A stretch of DNA of 21,853 nucleotides from Leptospira alexanderi serovar Manhao 3 str. L 60 (GTDB lineage Bacteria > Spirochaetota > Leptospiria > Leptospirales > Leptospiraceae), in assembly GCF_000243815.2 (NCBI RefSeq), contig NZ_AHMT02000032.1, forward strand, positions 1-21,853, read 5' to 3'. A model generated the notes under the pieces. The model was given only the letters and a program-made list of their open reading frames with translations. It did not search any database and was not told the origin of the DNA. This document shows positions 16,170-21,853 of the stretch, piece by piece; positions within the stretch are counted from its first letter, which is position 1; each line of letters begins with the position of its first letter. A program made the translations under genes and the position numbers.

Positions 16170-17474
16170 TTATATTCTTGTATGTGATTTTTTAATCTCT
16201 CCGGATTGAATTGGAATATAATTACTTTTCATTGGAAGACCCATTTTTGTCTGATTTTGTAAAGATGCCGAAACTAACTGCATATTACAAGATTTTCCAT
16301 TTGCTATTTTTGCAAGTGCCTGCATAAATTCCTCGTGTGAAAAAGTTTCTTCATTTCGATTCACATTAGCATTTAAATTTATACTATAAGATTTTTCCTC
16401 CAATCTGGTTCCGTTTAAAAATTCAACTGGCATAGGTGTTTGAACTTCTTCCGCAAAATATTTCTTAATGAGCATCTGTAAGGGTTCCGGCACTGTGTTT
16501 AAAATCAAAAGTGTTCCATTATCTCTAAACCGGACTTGAACTCGTTTCAGAATTTCGATACTGGATCTGGTTAATCGTTTCGATGACCAGTTTAAAAAGG
16601 CTTCCCAGGAGGGTTCTTGGTATTTCCGATCTATGTTCGAGTTTTGTTCTTGAGAAACGTTTTCTCCTTTTGTGGATTGTTTCGCTGTGTTCGAACTCGC
16701 TTGTAAAAGCGCGTTATATGTACTTTTAATCCTATCTTTGTACGAGTAGGATGATGCTATATTCACCGGTATGGAATTCCAAAAAGTATTCGTTTTGTAT
16801 TTCTCTTTGATATAGATTAGTTTTCGAATCGTTTCTAACACTGACTCTGGTGAAATTTCGGGATTGTCATTACAGAGTTTTTGCCAGAGTTTAATTTTTT
16901 CTTTTTCTTTCTCCGGAATAGAGTCATATTCACCAAACTCGTTCAATATAATAGTTTTTGCATGTTCAGAGATATTTGACCATTTAATTTCAGAAGAAGA
17001 TTTTTCATTATCTTTATTACTCGTTGTATTTGTACTTTGGTTACTAAAACAACGCTCCGTACCCTCGTACGGGGCTGCTCCGTACTCCTGGGAGTCGCTC
17101 TCTAGGATTTCAATGCTAGGCAGCCTAGCATTTTTTTCTTGGAATTTTGATAGATTGTATTGATATCTCTCCATTTCAACGGCATTACTAAAGTTTGAAT
17201 TGAGTATTCTGTAATGTCCGTGAAATGTTCCAGCGACCAGATATCCAGCCTTCTTCATTTCGCGGATATATTTAGAAACTGTAGTTTCAGCCAGCTTGAC
17301 TTTTCTACCGAGTGTTCTGTTTTTTGCAATACAACCACCAAGACCTCGCTTTTTTCCAGCGATATCTAAATCAGTGATTCTAGACAACAATTGCCTTTTA
17401 GCCCTTGTTAGTGGTAGTGATTCGATTACGTCTGATACAGTGAAAGCCCGACTTGTGGACAAAGCTTCGCCCAT
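16170..17474 (-). CDS. rep: Plasmid-type replication initiator (Rep) with N-terminal winged helix
   Basis: Predicted replication initiator of the ParA-ParB-Rep module. I chose the ATG at 17474 (434 aa) because AAGGGA lies about 9 nt upstream; a longer form from 17507 (445 aa) has no ribosome site. The N-terminal 100 residues form a helix-turn-helix/winged-helix DNA-binding domain, with recognition region KLAETTVSKYIREMKKAGYL. A low-complexity Ser/Asn/Gln linker follows. Around 300 residues in, a second domain (SWEAFLNWSSKRLTRSSIEI, then DNGTLLILNTVPEPL and IKKYFAEE) resembles DnaA domain I; this is my reading, unverified. The coding sequence contains a GC-rich hairpin cluster (17054-17137). 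Assignment as Rep rests on the wHTH fold, the parA-parB neighbours and the repeat-rich region directly upstream. Confidence 0.7.
   Translation of the reverse strand: MGEALSTSRAFTVSDVIESLPLTRAKRQLLSRITDLDIAGKKRGLGGCIAKNRTLGRKVKLAETTVSKYIREMKKAGYLVAGTFHGHYRILNSNFSNAVEMERYQYNLSKFQEKNARLPSIEILESDSQEYGAAPYEGTERCFSNQSTNTTSNKDNEKSSSEIKWSNISEHAKTIILNEFGEYDSIPEKEKEKIKLWQKLCNDNPEISPESVLETIRKLIYIKEKYKTNTFWNSIPVNIASSYSYKDRIKSTYNALLQASSNTAKQSTKGENVSQEQNSNIDRKYQEPSWEAFLNWSSKRLTRSSIEILKRVQVRFRDNGTLLILNTVPEPLQMLIKKYFAEEVQTPMPVEFLNGTRLEEKSYSINLNANVNRNEETFSHEEFMQALAKIANGKSCNMQLVSASLQNQTKMGLPMKSNYIPIQSGEIKKSHTRI
17054..17085 (+). repeat. Mutually exclusive hairpin arms inside rep
   Basis: GCTCCGTAC occurs twice (17054-17062 and 17077-17085). 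The segment GTACGGGGC between them (17067-17075) is complementary to either copy. The upstream pairing gives a 9-bp stem with a CCTC loop. One position is a U-G wobble on the plus-strand RNA but an A-C mismatch on the minus-strand mRNA, so the fold is better in the antisense direction. Confidence 0.45.
17112..17137 (+). terminator. Terminator-like hairpin with T-tract, antisense within rep
   Basis: AATGCTAGG, loop CAG, CCTAGCATT forms a perfect 9-bp stem followed directly by a run of Ts on the plus strand (T7 including two stem bases). This has the form of an intrinsic terminator oriented opposite to rep. Together with the upstream hairpin it could mark the 3' end of an antisense RNA. No clear plus-strand promoter upstream was identified. 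Confidence 0.45.
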
Positions 17475-17507
17475 AATTTTTGTTCCCTTTTTTACGGTGC
17501 CGGACAT

Positions 17508-17867
17508 AACGCGGGCGCAGCACGGTAAAAATTGAATTACCCTACTCTATTTAAAAAACGGGGAACTATTATTTAGGCATGGGCCTTTTGGTAGATCCTC
17601 GATTCACTGTTAGTGGCCTAAGTGGTAGTGGCCAATCTTAGTTATGTCTCCTAAGATATTTTGGACTAGAATCAGGTATGAAACGGATGTCAAGCAAAAA
17701 AGAGACATAATTTATTATTTTGGGATTTAAATTTGAGAAATTGACCTGCTCCGACTACCACATCTCGGCAGGTCTATTAACAGTGAATCGTGGTGAATTT
17801 CGATTCAATACGACATTAATAGTTTGCCAATCAAGTACCAGCACTTTTTAAATAAAAATAAAAAAAC
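17508..17867. other. Repeat-rich noncoding region between parB and rep: candidate origin/centromere
   Basis: About 350 bp with no gene. Visible structure: a perfect 13-bp inverted repeat, CGATTCACTGTTA (17600-17612) and TAACAGTGAATCG (17778-17790); TAGTGGCC twice (17611-17618, 17626-17633); inverted repeat ATCTTAG...CTAAGAT (17635-17657); inverted repeat GACCTGC...GCAGGTC (17743-17774); and AT-rich DNA between. It should contain the rep promoter. Clustering of symmetric sites next to rep and parB suggests the origin and/or ParB sites. No match to the canonical TGTTTCACGTGAAACA parS was seen. Confidence 0.55.
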
Positions 17868-18812
17868 TTAAGCTTTCTTTTTTTTATTTTGAAGTTCATC
17901 AAGGAGCTTTTGATTTTGAGTTATTCTTTCTTTAATAACTTTTATCAAATCTTGGTCTTTTTGAATTTTTTGTTTTAATAACTTTATCCTATATTTTTTA
18001 TCTAATTGTTTTTTGGTCTTATCGATAGTTGTTGGCTTTGTAATCGTTTTTTTAAGATTGTTTGCAAAATCCTGGAATTCAATCCTTGTAGGCAATTCGG
18101 TAGACTGTAATTTCGGAATAAGCCAATTGGAAATTTCTTTTGGGTTCGATTCAATGTGTGGTTTTAATTGCATAATCAGTGAAGTGGGAACTTTATTTAG
18201 TAAAGTTATAGACGGAATAATATTCTTGGATACAAGATCATCGGCTAACTTAGCATGAGCTAATTTTTGTTTAACCCACGACTCTGATTTCCCAAATCGA
18301 TTCATAAGCTCGGTTACTGTATAGTTTTTTCTCTCTTTGATTTCGGATAATGAAAATGCAGATTCTAGATCTGATAAGTCCTCTCTTTGTAGATTTTCTG
18401 TTAATTTGTATTCCGGTATGAATTCGTCTTCTATGTAATCAACATCGTGAACAAGGGCTAAAATAAACTCTTCTCCATTTAGAGTCATTGCGAGCTTTCG
18501 TCTTTCACCCGCTATTAAATTGAATCTTTTTCCTGCTTTTTTTACAACTATAGGCTGAATTAATCCTTGTGCTTTTATACTTTTTGCGAGCCCTTCGATC
18601 GATTCTTGTATAAATGTTTTGCGTGGATTATTTTTTGAATCTATTAAAGATATTTTTATCTTTCTTAATTCCCCATTCTGACCGTTTAAATTGGCTAAGT
18701 CTTGTAAAAATACATTTGCTCTTGAAGGAAGACGTTTTTCGGCTTCTTCGAGCTCTATTTTACTACCCGTAGCTGTTGACAAAAGGCTGAAAATTTCTCG
18801 TTTTTTCGCCAT
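17868..18812 (-). CDS. parB: ParB-family partition protein
   Basis: A 314-aa chromosome/plasmid partition protein that binds the centromere and interacts with ParA. The ParB/Srx domain (about residues 50-145) is clear: DSKNNPRKTF, then SIKAQGLIQPIVV, the CTP-binding box AGERRKLAM, and the ENLQREDLSDLE motif. The central helix-turn-helix follows (YTVTELMNRFGKSESWVKQK, about 160-180). The C-terminus is a lysine-rich coiled-coil, KQKIQKDQDLIKVIKERITQ, ending in a Lys run, suitable for dimerisation. It starts 5 bp after the parA stop, so the two form one operon. No strong ribosome site precedes it, consistent with coupling to parA. Confidence 0.93.
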   Translation of the reverse strand: MAKKREIFSLLSTATGSKIELEEAEKRLPSRANVFLQDLANLNGQNGELRKIKISLIDSKNNPRKTFIQESIEGLAKSIKAQGLIQPIVVKKAGKRFNLIAGERRKLAMTLNGEEFILALVHDVDYIEDEFIPEYKLTENLQREDLSDLESAFSLSEIKERKNYTVTELMNRFGKSESWVKQKLAHAKLADDLVSKNIIPSITLLNKVPTSLIMQLKPHIESNPKEISNWLIPKLQSTELPTRIEFQDFANNLKKTITKPTTIDKTKKQLDKKYRIKLLKQKIQKDQDLIKVIKERITQNQKLLDELQNKKKKA

Positions 18813-18817
18813 AAGAT

Positions 18818-19714
18818 TTACTTGTCGTATGTTAAGGACAACTGGGTGTCCTTTTTAGATGATTTATTTAGGTGAAAATTCAAAATTGTATTAACTAATC
18901 GGTCATAATGTTCTGAGCCTATAGTATTTGGTTTAAAGGGCTCACCATTTTCAGTTCGGTCGTCCATTTCTTGAATATATGGTATTGGGTCGGTAACCAT
19001 TGGACATTTTACTAAATCAAAACCAACTTCCTTTTTTTTGAGAAGAGAAAGAATTTCATTATAATTTTGGAGTTGATCTAGGATTTGAATAGCTCGCGCG
19101 GAGGGTTGTTTTGCCTTCCCCCATTGTACTGGAACTATAAATGATTCAATGGTTCTGCCAGATTGAATAGTGTTAAGAAATTGTTGTGCTTCGTTTATTT
19201 TTTTTAATACTCTTTTTATAGTCCTTGTTGCCCACTTGGAAGGTTTAACAGGAATTAAAACATAATCAGCTGCCATAATAGAGGATATTGTTTCCGAAGA
19301 TCCGGAACCAGGAGTATCAATAATCACATAGTCATAATTTGAATTTCGAAGAATGGAACCAAGCTTTGGAATGAGTGATTGATTTTTTGTCGCATGATAT
19401 GCGAAATCTTCCATTTCTAAAGACGACACTAAAACATCGATTCCATGTTTGCTTCTAACAGAATTTTTAAGCGTGGTTTCCCCTCTTATCACTGTAAAAG
19501 TATTCGCTTCGTCGAAATCTTCAATGGGTGTATCGGGAAAAAAAGCATCGGAAAAATCGGCCTGCATATCAACATCGGCTGCCAAGGTTTTCCCATTTTT
19601 GGAGATAGAGATTGTCAAATGAAATGCGGTAGTTGATTTGCCGGTTCCGCCTTTTGGGTTTGTGATTGTAATAACAAATTGTGGTGGCATATTGCAATTT
19701 TGGATATAAGACAT
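18818..19714 (-). CDS. parA: ParA-family partition ATPase
   Basis: A 298-aa deviant Walker ATPase that powers segregation. Walker A is NPKGGTGKSTTAF (about residues 19-31), with the signature Lys preceding GGTGKS. Walker A' is AADVDMQADFSDAF (about 43-56), and Walker B is VIIDTPGSGSSET (about 119-131). The VLIPVKPSKWATR motif typical of ParA/Soj proteins follows. There is no N-terminal HTH extension, so it is of the short ParA type. The first ATG at 19714 adds eight residues before an internal ATG at 19690; neither has a good ribosome site. It is the first gene of the parA-parB operon on the minus strand. The low-complexity C-terminus (NKSSKKDTQLSLTYDK) is disposable. Confidence 0.93.
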   Translation of the reverse strand: MSYIQNCNMPPQFVITITNPKGGTGKSTTAFHLTISISKNGKTLAADVDMQADFSDAFFPDTPIEDFDEANTFTVIRGETTLKNSVRSKHGIDVLVSSLEMEDFAYHATKNQSLIPKLGSILRNSNYDYVIIDTPGSGSSETISSIMAADYVLIPVKPSKWATRTIKRVLKKINEAQQFLNTIQSGRTIESFIVPVQWGKAKQPSARAIQILDQLQNYNEILSLLKKKEVGFDLVKCPMVTDPIPYIQEMDDRTENGEPFKPNTIGSEHYDRLVNTILNFHLNKSSKKDTQLSLTYDK

Positions 19715-20143
19715 AAGTAGAAAAGAAATTTTTTTTAAAGTATTAATTTTGTAAAGTGCAACCTGTTGTTCTTAATGGGTGTTTAGTTATTTATAGTGAA
19801 TAAATAAGCCAGCCTAGGGGAAGGGAAGTTTATATTTCAAATAAAATTCTTTTTCCATTAGCTCAGGAAGCATCCACAACAAGAGAAGGAATCGGACCTA
19901 CAAGAATATAAAAAGGGAATAAAAACCGAACAGAACAAAGCAAAAAAACGAAGGCCTCATAAAGAAAAAATCACCCAATAAATACACGAAAACGGAATGA
20001 GTGAAAATGTATGAAACGGAAAGGAAAATCTGTACCAAAAGAAAGTAGGGAGCGGGATTAGAAGAATCCTGTAAAACTTTTGCCTATCTCCAACTCGGAA
20101 GTCATAAGCTACAAACGGCTTTGAATTGAAGCGGTAAAATTGC
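19715..20143. other. Noncoding region upstream of parA
   Basis: A 429-bp gap between parA and the HTH gene, both on the minus strand. It should contain the parA promoter. An inverted repeat TTATTTA...TAAATAA (19787-19793 and 19801-19807, 7-nt spacer) lies about 75 bp upstream of parA and could be an operator, since ParA/ParB commonly autoregulate. No full -35/-10 pair was identified. The remainder (about 19840-20140) has only short, start-less frames and no RNA gene that I could recognise. Confidence 0.4.
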
Positions 20144-20539
20144 CTACCTAAATTTTTGAGCAAAAAGATTTAAAAGATCCAAAAGAACTCTTTTGTCTTC
20201 CGCGACTGGATTGTGGGGAAGGATTTCTAAAATGGGGATGAGGTCATAAGCTTTGAGTTTGTTTAAAATGGAAAGATGAGATTCAATTTCGGATAGAGGT
20301 TTAGAGTCCTCAACTTTCGGATTGCCTTTCCCAAATTCTAGCCAATCTCTACTGTATCCGAGAATGTGTTCAACTTTGACAAGGAAATGACTGCTTAGTG
20401 GGATGTCTCCTCGTTTTGATTTGTAATAAGTGCTCAAATCGACCTCTAAAATTTCAGCGATTTCCTTTGGTTTTTTATCAAGTTCTTCCTCCATTAGTAA
20501 AAACTTCTGAGTAATATTTTTAACTTTTTTTTGTTTCAT
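20144..20539 (-). CDS. XRE-type HTH transcriptional regulator (phage-repressor-like)
   Basis: A 131-aa DNA-binding protein. Residues about 22-62 form a Cro/CI-type helix-turn-helix: KPKEIAEILEVDLSTYYKSK, then GDIPLSSHFLVKVEHILGY. The phrase SRDWLEFGKGNPK is the usual linker of small phage repressors, after which a helical C-terminal tail probably mediates dimerisation. There is no LexA-type protease domain. A perfect palindrome lies upstream of its start and overlaps its probable promoter, which implies negative autoregulation. As the neighbour of parA and of phage-like small genes, it may be the maintenance or copy-state switch of the element; that is inference. Confidence 0.82.
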   Translation of the reverse strand: MKQKKVKNITQKFLLMEEELDKKPKEIAEILEVDLSTYYKSKRGDIPLSSHFLVKVEHILGYSRDWLEFGKGNPKVEDSKPLSEIESHLSILNKLKAYDLIPILEILPHNPVAEDKRVLLDLLNLFAQKFR

Positions 20540-20563
20540 AATTGGGAAAAAATCCTGAATTTA

Positions 20564-20591
20564 AGTATACAAATGGGAATCATTCCCATTT
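20564..20591 (-). promoter_or_regulatory. Promoter -10 box and palindromic operator of the HTH gene
   Basis: A perfect palindrome AAATGGGAAT, one C, ATTCCCATTT occupies 20571-20591. On the minus strand it is followed immediately by TATACT (20569-20564), a good -10 hexamer, about 25 bp before the ATG of the HTH gene. The palindrome covers the -35/-10 spacer, so a bound repressor would block RNA polymerase. The site also lies just before a short divergent frame at 20592, so it could control both directions. Confidence 0.6.
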
Positions 20592-20838
20592 ATGGCAAAT
20601 ATAGAGCATTCCTGTGCTAACCACAGGAAAAGACTAAAGAAATGAAATAGCCTCCTATTTAGGCGAAAAAAGAACGAAAAACAACATACGGCATCGAATT
20701 GAGCCGCCTCAAGATGAAGCAAATACTGAAAACTCATGTGAATTATCCATTCAAGCAAACGAATATATAAACGAAATCGTAAAGAACATTAGTCCATTAA
20801 AGCTAAAAAAATCAAAAACAAAACTACCAAATCGATAA
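20592..20838 (+). pseudogene. Decayed divergent gene next to the HTH operator
   Basis: ATG at 20592, directly after the palindrome, opens a frame of 17 codons (MANIEHSCANHRKRLKK) that stops at 20643-20645. A different frame is then open from 20638 to a TAA at 20836-20838 with no start codon. It begins NEIASYLGEKRTKNN, which resembles the first helices of an HTH, and is rich in Lys/Asn/Glu afterwards. Joining the two by one frameshift would give an about 80-residue protein, in the usual Cro position. This reading is speculative. Confidence 0.3.
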
Positions 20839-20954
20839 TTTGGGCCCACTTTCAAAGACACTAGTACAAACAAAAACGAAGTATATTAGGAAAAGATAAA
20901 TTAATTGTGCCCAAAGCGACAGTTTTGGAACCAAATTAAACAAAAAATGACTCA

Positions 20955-21080
20955 ATGGACCCTATCAATTATTTAAAAATCAACCCGATAGGGGAGGGCG
21001 CAAGCTATTATGAGGTCTACGACTCTAGGACCGATGTGGTAGTTTACGGCCACTCTTCGCGTGTATGGTGTATCGATTGA
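20955..21080 (+). CDS. Small hypothetical protein, 41 aa
   Basis: A short frame starting MDPINYLKINPIGEGASYYE and ending RVWCID. The composition (balanced hydrophobic and charged, beta-like alternation EVYDSRTDVVVYGHS) is protein-like rather than random. No ribosome binding site is evident. It precedes the small membrane-protein gene on the same strand by 58 bp. No family recognised; it could be chance. Confidence 0.35.
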   Translation: MDPINYLKINPIGEGASYYEVYDSRTDVVVYGHSSRVWCID

Positions 21081-21138
21081 GTTATCGAAGAACATTTGAG
21101 GTATATAGTCAAAGAGGGGATGAAAAAGGGGTAGGGGA

Positions 21139-21276
21139 ATGGACGGACTTTTATTCACAATTTTAATCATTTTGGGGTTCTATATCGGATTCGCAATTTA
21201 CCGATATCGATTTAAGCGTCAGACTCCAAGACAGATTCTAAGAGAAATTAATAAGAAATATGCGAAAACAGAATAA
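21139..21276 (+). CDS. Small single-pass membrane protein, 45 aa
   Basis: Starts MDGLLFTILIILGFYIGFAI, one membrane helix, followed by a basic tail (YRYRFKRQTPRQILREINKK). By the positive-inside rule the tail is cytoplasmic. The start is well supported by GTAGGGGA directly before the ATG. The size and architecture resemble small phage/plasmid membrane proteins (holin-like or toxin-like), but nothing more specific can be claimed. A competing 33-aa frame (21065-21166) overlaps it in another frame and has no ribosome site. Confidence 0.55.
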   Translation: MDGLLFTILIILGFYIGFAIYRYRFKRQTPRQILREINKKYAKTE

Positions 21277-21296
21277 TTTTATTTAGGAAAAATCAG

Positions 21297-21653
21297 TTGG
21301 AACCTTTAAACGAAATTCCGAGACAAATGACTCGGATAGAAATTACAAAACAAGCTCGATTAGAATCAATTCTCTATCGATATCATTGGACGAAGAGACC
21401 TGGCCACTCAAAAGCATACAGCCACCTTTTCTTACCGAACTTAGAAATATCGATTCGGGGCGAAAACGAAATACAGTTCAGAATCATCAAGACTCAGTAT
21501 TTCTTTACATCGGATTACGAATCTCTTGAGCAGGTTCTTGAGTATATAGATTCAAATTGGAGAACAATTCAAAAACTTCAAACCATTTCATCTTTGTCGG
21601 ATTCAACGCCTGGAATTAAAAATTCTAACCGTATCTTGGAGGTAGCCGTATGA
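21297..21653 (+). CDS. Hypothetical protein, 118 aa, TTG start
   Basis: Starts at TTG, with TAGGA about 10 nt upstream (TAGGAAAAATCAG); a shorter version from the in-frame ATG at 21327 is possible. The protein is soluble, with a compact alpha/beta pattern (RLESILYRYHWTKRPGHSKA, then LFLPNLEISIRGENEIQFRI, then FTSDYESLEQVLEYIDSNW). No family recognised. Its stop overlaps the next start as ATGA, so the two are translationally coupled. It belongs to the small-gene cargo cluster beyond the HTH regulator, arranged as in plasmid or phage early regions. Confidence 0.65.
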   Translation: MEPLNEIPRQMTRIEITKQARLESILYRYHWTKRPGHSKAYSHLFLPNLEISIRGENEIQFRIIKTQYFFTSDYESLEQVLEYIDSNWRTIQKLQTISSLSDSTPGIKNSNRILEVAV

Positions 21654-21853
21654 AAAAGCTCCGGGCGATTCGAAGTTACTACACAGATAAAATAAACGAA
21701 CAGTTTGGCGTGGACAGCGCTTTCTTGAATGATAAGAGGCTTGGGCCAGCCGAGCTGGGACTACTCTACAACGCACTGTATCTAAAGGCCGCAGCAAATT
21801 ATTCCGTAAAGAACTTTCTCAATACACTGGGAAATACCGCAACGAGACGAATG
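21650..21853 (+). CDS. Hypothetical protein, N-terminal part
   Basis: 68 codons from ATG to the window edge, open throughout. A strong Shine-Dalgarno (GGAGG, 7 nt before the ATG) supports the start. The sequence begins MKKLRAIRSYYTDKINEQFG and continues with RLGPAELGLLYNALYLKAAA, an amphipathic helical protein. No family recognised. The right end of the window truncates it, so length and function cannot be judged. Confidence 0.6.
   Translation, partial: MKKLRAIRSYYTDKINEQFGVDSAFLNDKRLGPAELGLLYNALYLKAAANYSVKNFLNTLGNTATRRM

Noticed and set aside
17508..17867. CRISPR-like or iteron array
   Set aside because: Repeats are few, unequal in sequence and spacing, and partly inverted, which does not fit a CRISPR array or a regular iteron set.
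17868..18812. Long plus-strand open frames inside parB, rep and parA
   Set aside because: They are out-of-frame shadows of strong minus-strand genes with clear ParA/ParB motifs; none has a ribosome site or a recognisable domain.
21065..21166. 33-aa frame starting MVYRLSYRRTFEVYSQRGDE
   Set aside because: Overlaps the 45-aa membrane-protein gene in another frame and lacks a ribosome binding site, although the sequence looks protein-like; kept only as an alternative.

Overview
This looks like DNA from a Leptospira-type spirochaete, either a plasmid or prophage-like replicon or a chromosome carrying one. The evidence is the low G+C coding style, many exported proteins with loose spirochaetal lipoboxes, an Rpn/PDDEXK_nuc gene, a MORN-repeat membrane protein, and a ParA-ParB-Rep module arranged as in leptospiral plasmids and LE1-like prophages. 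The genus is inferred from protein style; no database search was possible.

Layout. 1-266 (-) is the start of an Rpn-family nuclease running off the window. 519-1397 (-) is an unrecognised lipoprotein. 1583-13997 (+) is a tightly packed seven-gene operon: TolC-like outer-membrane channel, Ig-like (Big_5) lipoprotein, small lipoprotein, TPR protein, HlyD-type adaptor, and two different RND permeases back to back. 14198-14881 (+) is a five-helix Yip1-like membrane protein, and 15160-15843 (-) a MORN-repeat protein. From about 16.1 kb the content changes to a replicon core, all on the minus strand: ParA, ParB, a roughly 350-bp noncoding region rich in inverted repeats, then a winged-helix Rep protein. 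Beyond ParA are a phage-repressor-like HTH gene with a perfect palindromic operator, a decayed divergent gene, and a run of small plus-strand genes that continues past the window edge.

How the genes work together. The operon appears to encode a complete envelope-spanning efflux system with three extra exported proteins. The first RND permease keeps an acidic residue at the proton-relay position in TM4 and another in TM10. The second, fused into the same operon, has Trp and Phe at the aligned positions, so it looks like a non-energised partner, and the pump may be a hetero-oligomer. The replicon module would replicate (Rep, with the noncoding region as candidate origin) and segregate (ParA/ParB) the element.

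The most unusual signals are the relay-dead RND partner, a GC-rich hairpin cluster ending in a T-tract inside rep (candidate antisense RNA or frameshift site), the repeat-rich gap between parB and rep, the palindrome-plus-direct-repeat promoter of the efflux operon, and the autoregulatory-looking palindrome upstream of the HTH gene.
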